Source: Arthrobacter sp. zg-Y919 (GTDB taxonomy: Bacteria; Actinomycetota; Actinomycetes; Actinomycetales; Micrococcaceae). From it: a DNA stretch of 64,000 nt. Numbering within the stretch: the stretch's first letter is position 1; each line of letters begins with the position of its first letter. Shown one piece after another: positions 25,243 through 32,930 of the stretch. A program made the translations under genes and the position numbers. The notes beneath the pieces are model-generated. The model had not been told where the DNA came from, searched no databases, and saw only the letters and a program-made list of their open reading frames with translations. The DNA is taken from NCBI RefSeq assembly GCF_030142045.1, contig NZ_CP126242.1, positions 682,001 through 746,000 of the forward strand, in the 5' to 3' direction.

Positions 25243-25971
25243 CTATACGCTGCCCGACGCCGGGGCCGCGTTCCCGGCGGTGCGTTCCCGGTGGTGCCGC
25301 AGATAACCCGCCGCTGCCACCAGGATCGAGATGAGAGCGGAAAACGCCAGCCCCAACCAGAGCCCCACGTTCAGGGCTGCAGCTCCGGCGACGGCGCCGA
25401 GGAGGATCAGTGCGATGGCCAGGGCCCGGCGCACCCAGTACTGGCTGTTCCCGCCGGCCAGGCGGGAATCGGAAGCCAGTCCGGTAATCGTGGAGGTCAC
25501 TACTACGGTCGTGATTTCGGCGACCTTCAACCGCTTGGCGGTCGCGGCCTGTATGCCCATGGCGGCGGCGAGCGCCGACGTCGTGATGCTCCCCAGCACG
25601 CTGATGCCCTGGACGTCCGCCACTGCCGTAAACACGGCCAGCGCGGTAATGATGCCCGCCACCACCATCAGCGAAACGGAGGTGCGGAGGGACCAGCCTT
25701 CCGGTCCCTTGCGCAGCATCCGCCCGGCAAGGGCAGCGCCCAGCATAAAGAAGATCAGTGCCAGGACCGGGCGCAGGATCGGCAGGTTGGCTCCGCCGGC
25801 GAAGGCCATGCCCAGCAGCACCACGTTGCCCGTCATGTTTCCGGTGAAGACCCGGTCCAGGCCCAAGTACCCCACGGCGTCGACGACCCCGGTGGAAAAG
25901 GTGAGGGCCAGCATCAGCCACAAATGCACGCGGTCGGTCGGTACTGCGTTAAGTCGCTTCACTGGCGGCAT
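25243..25971 (-). CDS. DUF1275 (YoaK family) membrane protein
   Basis: A 242-residue membrane protein with about six helices. The family hallmark TFSTGVVDAVGYLGLDRVFTGNMTGNVVLLG is split across helix 1 and loop 1 (VFTGNMTGN is the core), with a later segment QAATAKRLKVAEITTVVVTSTITGL. The function of the family is not known. AAGGAG just before ATG 25971 makes this the best start; six upstream codons in frame lack such a site. Confidence 0.88.
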   Translation of the reverse strand: MPPVKRLNAVPTDRVHLWLMLALTFSTGVVDAVGYLGLDRVFTGNMTGNVVLLGMAFAGGANLPILRPVLALIFFMLGAALAGRMLRKGPEGWSLRTSVSLMVVAGIITALAVFTAVADVQGISVLGSITTSALAAAMGIQAATAKRLKVAEITTVVVTSTITGLASDSRLAGGNSQYWVRRALAIALILLGAVAGAAALNVGLWLGLAFSALISILVAAAGYLRHHRERTAGNAAPASGSV

Positions 25972-26093
25972 GTCTCCTTGGGCGGGCACCGTCCGTGTAG
26001 ACGAACGCGTGGTGGAAGTCCGATTGTATTCAAAACCGGATGCGAATAATGCAAGGATTCCCCTGACCCAGTTACCGGCCGAAAGCTGCCCCC

Positions 26094-27905
26094 ATGACCT
26101 TTACAGCACCTGATCCCTTCACCACCCGGCCCACCCTGCAGGGCACCTTCGGCATGAGTGCCTCCACGCACTGGCTTGCCACGGCTTCGGCACAGGCGGT
26201 GCTGGAGCGCAGCGGAAACGCGTTTGACGCCGCCGTTGCAGGCGGTTTTGTGCTGCACATCGTGGAACCGCACCTGAACGGGCCGGGCGGCGACATGACC
26301 GGTGTTTTCGTGACGGCCGAGCATCCCGCAGACCCGGTGGTGCTGATGGGACAAGGGCCCGCCCCGGCTGCTGCCACGCGGGAGCATTATCTAGCCGAAG
26401 GGCTGGAACTGGTGCCCGGTGCCGGTGCGCTCGCCGCAGCGGTTCCCGCCGCCGTCGACGCCTGGCTGCTGTTGCTTCGGGACCACGGCACCTGGGAACT
26501 GGCCGATGTCCTGGCCTTCGCCATCGGTTACGCCCGCAACGGCCACCCCGTCCTGGCAAGGGTCGGCGCCACTGTCGAGTCCGTTGCCGAGTTGTTCACC
26601 GAACACTGGCCCACTTCGGCTGCGCAGTGGATGCCGGAAGGCCGGGCGCCGCGCGAAGGCGAAATCATCCGCAACCAGGCCTACGCATCGGTATTGGAGC
26701 GGCTGGTGCTGGCCGGTCCCGGCACGGGTACGCGGGCCGAACGCATCGACGCCGCCCGGCGCGAATGGCGGACGGGCTTTGTTGCGCGCGCCGCCGTCGA
26801 CTTTGTTGCTGCGCCGCACCGCCACTCCTCGGGCACCGACCATGCCGGGGTCATCAGCACGGCCGACTTCGCCGGTTTCGAAGCCGGCTTTGAACCTGCC
26901 GTCACCTTCGACTTCCGCGGTTACACCATTGCCAAGACCGGTGCGTGGGGGCAGGGACCCGCGCTGCTGCAGACCCTAGCTATCCTTGCCGGTTTCGACG
27001 ACGACCGGCTGGACCCGTCCTCCGCATTGGGTGCACACACCATCCTGGAGGCCCAGAAGCTCGCCATCGCGGACCGCGAGGCGTACTACGGCGACGCGCC
27101 GGTGCCGCTGGACTACCTGCTCAGCGAGGAATACGCCGCCGGCCGCCGTGCCCTGATCACCGACACGGCTTCCCACGAGTTCCGTCCCGGAACCGTGCCC
27201 GGCCACACTCCCTTCGTGCCGCCGCTGCGCACCGAATACCTGCCGCCGGCCCTGGCCGACGGCGGCGCTGGCTTCGCCGGCGTCGGGGAACCCACCGTGA
27301 TGCCCACGGGCGAAACCCGCGGGGATACCTGCCATATCGACGTCGTGGACCGCTGGGGGAACATGGTTTCCGCGACCCCGTCGGGAGGCTGGCTGCAGTC
27401 CTCCCCGACCATCCCGGACCTGGGTTTCTGCCTGGGCTCGCGGCTGCAGATGACCTGGCTGGAAGCGGGGGCACCGTCCACGCTGACCCCGGGGAAGCGG
27501 CCGCGCACCACGCTGACCCCCACCCTCGTCCTGAAGGACGGCCAGCCGGTCGTGGCACTGGGCTCACCCGGCGGGGACCAGCAGGACCAATGGCAGCTGC
27601 TGTACCTGCTGCGCACCATTGTTGGCGGATACACCCCGCAGCAGGCCATTGACGCCCCCGCACTGCACACCACATCCATTCCCGGGTCGTTCTTCCCCCG
27701 CACCTGGACACCCGGCGGTGCGGTGGTTGAGGACCGTCTGGGGGAGGAAGTCATCGCCGGGCTTCAGGCCCGCGGCCACGTGGTGACCCGGGCCGGGGAC
27801 TGGGCCCTCGGCAGGCTTTCCTCGGTGCTGCGCGATCCCGGCTCGGGCCTGCTGCAGGCCGCGGCGAACCCCCGTGGCGCGCAGGGGTATGCCGCCGGGC
27901 GTTGA
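26094..27905 (+). CDS. Gamma-glutamyltransferase family protein
   Basis: A 603-residue N-terminal-nucleophile hydrolase of the gamma-glutamyltranspeptidase family. The start MSASTHWLATASAQAVLERSGNAFDAAVA leads to HLNGPGGDM, and the autoprocessing Thr is probably Thr412 in RGDTCHIDVVDRWGNMVS; GSPGGDQQDQW and PRTTLTPTLVL follow. No signal peptide is visible, so it is likely cytoplasmic, unlike classical glutathione-degrading GGT. It may act on other gamma-glutamyl or amide substrates. No clear ribosome binding site precedes ATG 26094. Confidence 0.88.
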   Translation: MTFTAPDPFTTRPTLQGTFGMSASTHWLATASAQAVLERSGNAFDAAVAGGFVLHIVEPHLNGPGGDMTGVFVTAEHPADPVVLMGQGPAPAAATREHYLAEGLELVPGAGALAAAVPAAVDAWLLLLRDHGTWELADVLAFAIGYARNGHPVLARVGATVESVAELFTEHWPTSAAQWMPEGRAPREGEIIRNQAYASVLERLVLAGPGTGTRAERIDAARREWRTGFVARAAVDFVAAPHRHSSGTDHAGVISTADFAGFEAGFEPAVTFDFRGYTIAKTGAWGQGPALLQTLAILAGFDDDRLDPSSALGAHTILEAQKLAIADREAYYGDAPVPLDYLLSEEYAAGRRALITDTASHEFRPGTVPGHTPFVPPLRTEYLPPALADGGAGFAGVGEPTVMPTGETRGDTCHIDVVDRWGNMVSATPSGGWLQSSPTIPDLGFCLGSRLQMTWLEAGAPSTLTPGKRPRTTLTPTLVLKDGQPVVALGSPGGDQQDQWQLLYLLRTIVGGYTPQQAIDAPALHTTSIPGSFFPRTWTPGGAVVEDRLGEEVIAGLQARGHVVTRAGDWALGRLSSVLRDPGSGLLQAAANPRGAQGYAAGR

Positions 27906-28024
27906 GGGACCGCTGCGCGTCCGGGACGGCCGGTTCGGCGCTTCCCGGACGTGGGCCGTTCCCGGGGGCTGGGGTGGCTCTGCCGGTGCGTTCAAGCGGC
28001 TCTTCCGTTCCGTTCCCGGGGGCG

Positions 28025-28050
28025 GGAACCTATAGTTCAAGAGGGGTTCC
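28025..28050 (+). promoter_or_regulatory. ldh promoter region with inverted repeat
   Basis: TATAGT at 28031-28036 is a good -10 candidate about 40 nt before the ldh start. It is flanked by GGAACC (28025-28030) and GGTTCC (28045-28050), an inverted repeat that could be an operator. The 14-mer CCGTTCCCGGGGGC also occurs twice nearby (27957-27970 and 28010-28023). Confidence 0.4.
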
Positions 28051-28074
28051 TCCTACTGTGAGCGAGGCTTGGCC

Positions 28075-29037
28075 ATGGCCAACATCACCACCCGACCCGT
28101 CACCAAACTTGGAATCGTGGGAGCCGGAAGCGTCGGCACATCGCTGGCCTACGCGGCGATCATCCGGGACACTGCCCGCCAGATCGCCATTTACGATATC
28201 GATGCCGAACGGGCCGGAGCCGAAGGCCTCGATCTTGCCCACGGCACCCAGTTCACAGGCGCCAATACCGTGACCGGCGGCGGAAATATTGAGGATCTGG
28301 CCGGATCCGACGTCATCGTTATTACGGCCGGAGCCCGCCAGCAGCCGGGCCAGAGCCGGCTTGACCTGGCTGGCGCCAACGTGCGGATCCTGGAGAAGCT
28401 GATGCCGCAGCTGATGGGACAGGCGCCGGACGCCGTGTACATCATGGTGACCAACCCGGCAGACGTGCTTGCCGTTGCTGCACAGAAGATAGCAGGCCTG
28501 CCGCGCAACCGGATCTTCTCCTCCGGCACGGTCCTGGATACCTCCCGGCTGCGGCTGCTGCTGGCCCGCGAAGCACACGTGCTGATGACCAGCGTGCATG
28601 CAACCATCATCGGCGAACACGGGGACACGGAGTTCCCCGTGTGGTCCAACGCCACCATCGGGCCCGTGCCCATCCGGGAATGGGAAATCAGCGGCCGGCA
28701 GGTGTTCACCGACGCGTTCCTCGCCGCCGCCACGGACGACGTCGTCAACGCCGCCTACAAGGTGATCGAGGGAAAGGGCGCCACGAACTACGCGATCGGC
28801 CTGGCTGGGGTGCGGATTGTCGAGGCGGTGCTGAACGCGGAAAACGCAGTGCTGCCGGTGGCGGCCACGCTGGACGGGGAGTACGGGATAAGCGGTGTTG
28901 CGCTGTCCCTGCCGTCAATCGTGGGCCACAACGGCGTCTACAAGATGCTCGAGATGCCGCTGGATGAGACCGAGCACGGAAAACTTATGGCCTCCGCCGA
29001 AACCCTGCACAGCACGCTGGACTCGCTGGGGATCTGA
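28075..29037 (+). CDS. ldh: L-lactate dehydrogenase (NAD-dependent)
   Basis: A 320-residue LDH/MDH-family enzyme that interconverts pyruvate and L-lactate with NADH. The NAD loop is GIVGAGSVGTSLAYA, the aspartate after strand 2 is in IYDIDAERA, the mobile-loop region is ITAGARQQPGQSRLDL, and the catalytic His182 is in IIGEHGDTEFPVWS. The Gln in the mobile loop (ARQQPGQSR) favours lactate over malate. ATG 28075 is preferred to TTG 28069 because GCGAGG is then suitably spaced. It complements LutABC and the permease nearby. Confidence 0.93.
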   Translation: MANITTRPVTKLGIVGAGSVGTSLAYAAIIRDTARQIAIYDIDAERAGAEGLDLAHGTQFTGANTVTGGGNIEDLAGSDVIVITAGARQQPGQSRLDLAGANVRILEKLMPQLMGQAPDAVYIMVTNPADVLAVAAQKIAGLPRNRIFSSGTVLDTSRLRLLLAREAHVLMTSVHATIIGEHGDTEFPVWSNATIGPVPIREWEISGRQVFTDAFLAAATDDVVNAAYKVIEGKGATNYAIGLAGVRIVEAVLNAENAVLPVAATLDGEYGISGVALSLPSIVGHNGVYKMLEMPLDETEHGKLMASAETLHSTLDSLGI

Positions 29038-29070
29038 CCTGCTCCGAAGACTGACGGCCTGCAGTCCCGC

Positions 29071-29796
29071 TCAGGCCAGCAGCTCCCGCAGCCGCCGGGC
29101 ATTGCGGACTGCATGGCCTTCGAGGTCGTTGTTGAAGTAGGCGTAGACGTCCCTGCCCGCGGATTCCCATTCGCAGATCCGGTCCGCCCACCACTGCAGG
29201 TCCTGCTCGGAGTAGGAACCGACGTAGAGGTGTTCCGGGTCCGGGCCGTGCAGGCGGACATACACGAAGGGTGCGGTGGCGCGCAGTGTGCACGGCAGGT
29301 GCGCACCGCTCATCACCGTGTACGCGGCACCGTGCCGTTCCAGCAGGTGGAAGACGTCTTCGGAGTTCCAGCTGTCATGGCGGAACTCTACGGCGACGCG
29401 GATCTCCTTCGGAAGGTTCGACAGGACATACTCCAGTCGGCCGTCGTCGCGCTCCATGTCGGGGGAGAGCTGGAGCAGGAAGACCCCGCTGCGGTCGCGC
29501 AGCTCGGCGAAGCAGCGCTGGATCCGTCCGATCCACTCGTCCGGATCCCGCAGCTTCCGGGCATGGGTGAGCCCGCGCGGCGCCTTGACCGAAAAGACGT
29601 ACCCTTCCGGCAGCCGGTCCCGGTAGGCGGCGAAGGCTTCCTCACGGGGCCAACGGTAGAAACTGCCGTTCAGCTCCACGGTGTCGAATTCCTCCGCGTA
29701 TTTTTCCAGCCACACCCGTGCCGGCACTCCCTTGGGGTACAGCACATTGCGCCAGTGGTTGTAGGCCCAGCCTGATGTCCCGATATGGATGCTCAC
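29071..29796 (-). CDS. DUF72 domain protein
   Basis: A 241-residue TIM-barrel-like DUF72 (YecE) protein. It opens SIHIGTSGWAYNHWRNVLYPKG, the family signature, and continues with FDTVELNGSFYRWP, FSVKAPRGLTHARKL and VAVEFRHDSWN. The function is unknown, although the fold resembles sugar-phosphate endonucleases and isomerases. The frame is open to 29967, but homology begins at the GTG at 29796; TTG 29805 with GGAG 8 nt upstream is an equally possible start. Convergent with ldh. Confidence 0.88.
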   Translation of the reverse strand: MSIHIGTSGWAYNHWRNVLYPKGVPARVWLEKYAEEFDTVELNGSFYRWPREEAFAAYRDRLPEGYVFSVKAPRGLTHARKLRDPDEWIGRIQRCFAELRDRSGVFLLQLSPDMERDDGRLEYVLSNLPKEIRVAVEFRHDSWNSEDVFHLLERHGAAYTVMSGAHLPCTLRATAPFVYVRLHGPDPEHLYVGSYSEQDLQWWADRICEWESAGRDVYAYFNNDLEGHAVRNARRLRELLA

Positions 29797-29975
29797 ACCA
29801 TCCAAACTAACGGTCTCCGGGCAGGCCCCGCGGTGGCTGCGCGGGGGAGCGGTGTGGGGTAACTGTTGGCGGCCCGGTCCGCGCGCGTGAAATAAGCAGG
29901 GTGCTGCTGCGGTTGCATCTAGCGTGCCCGGACAAAAAGGCCCGGTGCACAAGCAACTGAAAGGCACGCACTCCT

Positions 29976-30965
29976 ATGACTGTTCCGCTCTCCATTCTCG
30001 ATCTCGCCATCATCGATGAGGGCGAGAGCGCACGTGATTCCTTCGCTTCCTCCCTGGCGCTGGCGCGGGAAGCGGAAGCGCTTGGCTACACCCGCATCTG
30101 GTACGCCGAGCACCACAACATGCCGACCATCGCCTCCTCCGCCACCAGTGTGCTGATCGGCTACATTGCCGCGCACACCGAAAGTATCCGGCTCGGAGCC
30201 GGCGGAGTTATGCTGCCGAACCATGCGCCCCTGACTATTGCGGAGCAGTTTGGCACGTTGGAAACCCTGTTCCCGGGCCGCATCGACCTGGGCCTGGGCC
30301 GTGCCCCCGGCAGCGACCAGAAGACCATGCGTGCGCTGCGCCGCGACCCGATGTCCTCGGACAGCTTCCCGCAGGACGTGCAGGAACTGCAGGGTTACCT
30401 GACCGGCAACACCCTGATCCCGGGTATCCATGCGACGCCGGGTGCCGGCACCAACGTGCCGCTGTACATCCTGGGTTCCTCCCTCTTCGGTGCCAAGCTT
30501 GCCGCCGCCCTGGGCCTGCCGTACTCCTTCGCCTCGCACTTCGCGCCGCAGGCACTGCAGGACGCCGTCACCATCTACCGCCGCGACTTCAAGCCCTCGG
30601 CACAGCTGGCCGAGCCGTACGTCATCGCCGGCGTGAATGTCGTGGCCGCCGAAACCAGCGAAGAAGCCAAGCAGATGTTCGAGGATTCGCAGCGCCGCCG
30701 GGTAACCCAGCTCTTCGGCCGGGACCGCACCTTCACCGACGAAGAGGCGGACGCCATCCTGCAGTCGCCGGGCGGCCAGCAGGTCAAGCAGATGGGCCGC
30801 TACTCCGCTGTTGGCAACCCCGAGGAAGTCCGGGACTACCTCGACTGGTTCGCCGGGCACGCGCAGGCCGATGAGCTGATCGTCGCCACGCAGACCGCCA
30901 CACTCGAATCACGGCTGCTTTCCTTCCGGCTGCTCGCGGACGCCGCCCTGCCGGTCCGTTCCTGA
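29976..30965 (+). CDS. LLM class flavin-dependent oxidoreductase
   Basis: A 329-residue bacterial-luciferase-like monooxygenase with an (alpha/beta)8 barrel. Diagnostic segments are [43 protein letters not shown] and [25 protein letters not shown]. This matches the MsnO8/YhbW-like group that uses FMNH2. The substrate is not known. AAAGG lies some distance upstream of ATG 29976, with CTCC between, so the ribosome binding site is weak. Confidence 0.9.
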   Translation: MTVPLSILDLAIIDEGESARDSFASSLALAREAEALGYTRIWYAEHHNMPTIASSATSVLIGYIAAHTESIRLGAGGVMLPNHAPLTIAEQFGTLETLFPGRIDLGLGRAPGSDQKTMRALRRDPMSSDSFPQDVQELQGYLTGNTLIPGIHATPGAGTNVPLYILGSSLFGAKLAAALGLPYSFASHFAPQALQDAVTIYRRDFKPSAQLAEPYVIAGVNVVAAETSEEAKQMFEDSQRRRVTQLFGRDRTFTDEEADAILQSPGGQQVKQMGRYSAVGNPEEVRDYLDWFAGHAQADELIVATQTATLESRLLSFRLLADAALPVRS

Positions 30966-31012
30966 GCATTGCCCCTCCCGAGGGACTGGAAACCCTGTGC
31001 TAGATATGAAGG

Positions 31013-31483
31013 ATGAGTTCCAGCCCCCAGATCATCTCCTGTTCCGTCAGCATGCGCTGGGGAGATATGGATGCCTACGGGCATATCAACAATGTTGAGA
31101 TTGTCCGCATGCTCGAGGAAGCACGCGTGCATGCCTTCGGCCCTCCCGGCGGAACGGGAGGTCCCGGGCGGGAACCTGCCGTCCCGCTGTTCACCGATGT
31201 TCCGCCCGGCACGCAGTCCCTCGTGGTGGAACACCGTGTCCGGTACGTGGCGGAACTGACCTACCGGAACATCCCCGCCGACGTCGACGTCTGGATCAGC
31301 GCGGTCAAGGGCGCCAGCCTGACGATCGCGTACGTCATCCACGATCCGGTGACGCACCAGGCCTGTGTGCGCGCCGAGACCACCCTGGCCTTCGTCGACG
31401 GCGCTACCGGCGCCCTGCAGCGGCTGACGCCGGCTCAGCGGGAGATGGCAGCCGCCCACACGGGAGCTTCCGTCTTCGCCTGA
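31013..31483 (+). CDS. Acyl-CoA thioesterase (hotdog fold)
   Basis: A 156-residue single hotdog-domain protein of the 4-hydroxybenzoyl-CoA thioesterase/YbgC type. The active-site helix region is SVSMRWGDMDAYGHINNVEIVRMLEEAR, with the conserved Asp-x-x-x-His-x-Asn arrangement (DAYGHINN). It hydrolyses an acyl-CoA thioester in the cytoplasm; the preferred chain is not deducible. GAAGG directly precedes the ATG. Confidence 0.9.
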   Translation: MSSSPQIISCSVSMRWGDMDAYGHINNVEIVRMLEEARVHAFGPPGGTGGPGREPAVPLFTDVPPGTQSLVVEHRVRYVAELTYRNIPADVDVWISAVKGASLTIAYVIHDPVTHQACVRAETTLAFVDGATGALQRLTPAQREMAAAHTGASVFA

Positions 31484-31591
31484 GGTCCACACCCGGGTTC
31501 CTGCAGCCGGGCCCTGTGATCGGCTGAGCACGGCCACTAGCATTTTCGGTAGTCCCGGCAGTTCCGCTGCGGAATTCAAAGGAGATGCACC

Positions 31592-32167
31592 GTGTGGCAG
31601 AACCTTGGCATCACACCGACCGAAGCACTCTGGGTTGTTCTCAGCGCCCTGGGGATATATGCCGTCTTCTTCCTGCTGATCCGTGGTTTCGGGCAGCGCG
31701 CACTGGCCAGCTGGTCCACTCTGGACCGTGCCGTCGTCATCGCTCTTGGCTCCGTACTTGGCCGGGTTGTCCTCGGCTACACGCCTACCCTCGCTGCCGG
31801 CGTCATTGCGCTGGCCACCATGTTCGGGATGCTCCGCGTGGAGGGGTACCTGCGCCGGACGCGGCGCGGCGCGTACCTCACCAGCCGGCCCATTCTCCTG
31901 ATGGCGGGGAACGAGGTCCTGGAGGAAGGCCTGCGTAAGGCCCGGATCCTGGAGGACGAGCTGTACTTCAAACTGCGGCAGTCCGGAATCCGGAACCTGT
32001 CCGAAGTGGCGATTGCCGTGCTGGAGCCGACCGGGGACGTCAGCGTACTGCGCCGCGGCCAGCTCATTGATCCTGTGCTGCTGCGCCGGGTCACCAACCA
32101 GTCACGTATTCCCCGGGATCTGGTGCTGCCGGGGCAGGGACCCGGCAGGGCAGGGGAGGCTGATTAG
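31592..32167 (+). CDS. DUF421 (YetF/YcaP-like) membrane protein
   Basis: A 191-residue protein with three N-terminal transmembrane helices (residues about 12-32, 43-60 and 65-85) and a soluble C-terminal DUF421 domain including GNEVLEEGLRKARILEDELYFKLRQSGI and VAIAVLEPTGDVSVLRR. The family is widespread in spore formers and actinobacteria, and its biochemical role is unclear. GTG 31592 is well supported by AAAGGAG with 5-7 nt spacing. Confidence 0.88.
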   Translation: MWQNLGITPTEALWVVLSALGIYAVFFLLIRGFGQRALASWSTLDRAVVIALGSVLGRVVLGYTPTLAAGVIALATMFGMLRVEGYLRRTRRGAYLTSRPILLMAGNEVLEEGLRKARILEDELYFKLRQSGIRNLSEVAIAVLEPTGDVSVLRRGQLIDPVLLRRVTNQSRIPRDLVLPGQGPGRAGEAD

Positions 32168-32199
32168 GCGTCCGGGCAAACCTCGTGTAGGCTGAAACG

Positions 32200-32343
32200 C
32201 AGTTGTTGTGTTGCGCATTTTGTATTTCAAGTGGCGAAACCCAATTGGTCTAGCTGCTTTTTCTGTAGAAGCGGTAAAGGAACACCGCGACTGAAACCGC
32301 CCGAAAGTCGGGATGTGTTTCGAATGCAGAAGGAATTAAAAAA
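32200..32343 (+). ncRNA. Structured 5' leader of cold-shock gene, copy 1
   Basis: About 144 nt of untranslated leader precede the first csp gene. Stem 1 pairs AAGTGGC (32229-32235) with GCTGCTT (32253-32259), using two G-U pairs. A second element pairs GAAAC (32293-32297) with GTTTC (32317-32321) around a CCCGA/TCGGG hairpin (32300-32312), just upstream of the ribosome binding site GAAGGA. The same helices occur upstream of the second csp gene with compensating changes. The exact 5' end is estimated from a weak TAGGCT -10 at 32188-32193. Confidence 0.65.
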
Positions 32344-32547
32344 ATGGCTACAGGTACCGTAAAATGGTTCAACTCCGAAAAGGGCTTCGGCTTCATTGAG
32401 CCCGACGACGGCAGCGCCGACGTCTTCGCTCACTACTCCGCGATCAACTCCAACGGCTACAAGTCGCTGGACGAGAACCAGAAGGTTAGCTTCGACACCG
32501 AGCAGGGCCCCAAGGGCCCGCAGGCCTCGAACATCCAGGCCCTCTAA
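32344..32547 (+). CDS. cspA: Cold-shock protein (CspA family), copy 1
   Basis: A 67-residue single cold-shock domain. The RNA-binding motifs RNP1 (KGFGFIE) and RNP2 (VFAHY) are intact in [17 protein letters not shown] and DVFAHYSAI. It binds single-stranded RNA/DNA and acts as an RNA chaperone or transcription antiterminator. It is 60/67 identical to the second copy at 34953; the differences are conservative and mostly in loops. GAAGGA lies upstream of ATG 32344, at the end of a long structured leader, indicating post-transcriptional control. Confidence 0.97.
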   Translation: MATGTVKWFNSEKGFGFIEPDDGSADVFAHYSAINSNGYKSLDENQKVSFDTEQGPKGPQASNIQAL

Positions 32548-32586
32548 TTTCTTAGAGACTTTGTAACGGCCTAGCGCCGATACTCC

Positions 32587-32618
32587 AAGAGCAGGACGGG
32601 ATCTCCCGTCCTGCTCTT
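32587..32618 (+). terminator. Intrinsic terminator after cspA copy 1
   Basis: Fifteen-nt arms AAGAGCAGGACGGGA and TCCCGTCCTGCTCTT pair perfectly, followed by GTGTTT. The core AGCAGGACGGGA is shared with the terminator of the second csp gene. Confidence 0.9.
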
Positions 32619-32930
32619 GTGTTTAACCCGGGTGTTCTGCTGCGTTGCTTCCCCGGCCTGGGCGCTGAGGTCTGGCCGTGCTCTCCGTGTAGCGCGTTGC
32701 GCCGTCCTCGGATCCCGACAAACCGCAGCGATCCGGACAGTCCGTATGGTGGGGGCTGTCCCATTCCGCGCAGGCGCCCGGGTTAGGCGGCTTTAATATT
32801 CCTGCGAGCTCTGCGAGCGAGGAATTTCGTTGCCGCCGTTCCGGGCTCCGGAGCGGAACCCGGCCACCTTCGCGGTGCGGAGCGGAACCCAGCCACCTGC
32901 GCGGAAACCCGGAACCCGGCCCCCAGACGC
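32619..32930. other. Intergenic region between cspA terminator and glsA stop
   Basis: No convincing gene is present. It contains an A/T-rich inverted stretch near 32793-32823 (ATTCCT...AGGAAT), possibly part of the glsA terminator, and a 26-nt direct repeat at 32850-32875 and 32879-32904. Confidence 0.4.
32850..32904. repeat. 26-nt direct repeat, two copies
   Basis: GGAGCGGAACCC-led 26-mers at 32850-32875 and 32879-32904 differ at two positions and have a 29-nt period. Each contains CGGAACCC and CCACCT. Only two copies are seen, so this is not a CRISPR array. Confidence 0.85.
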
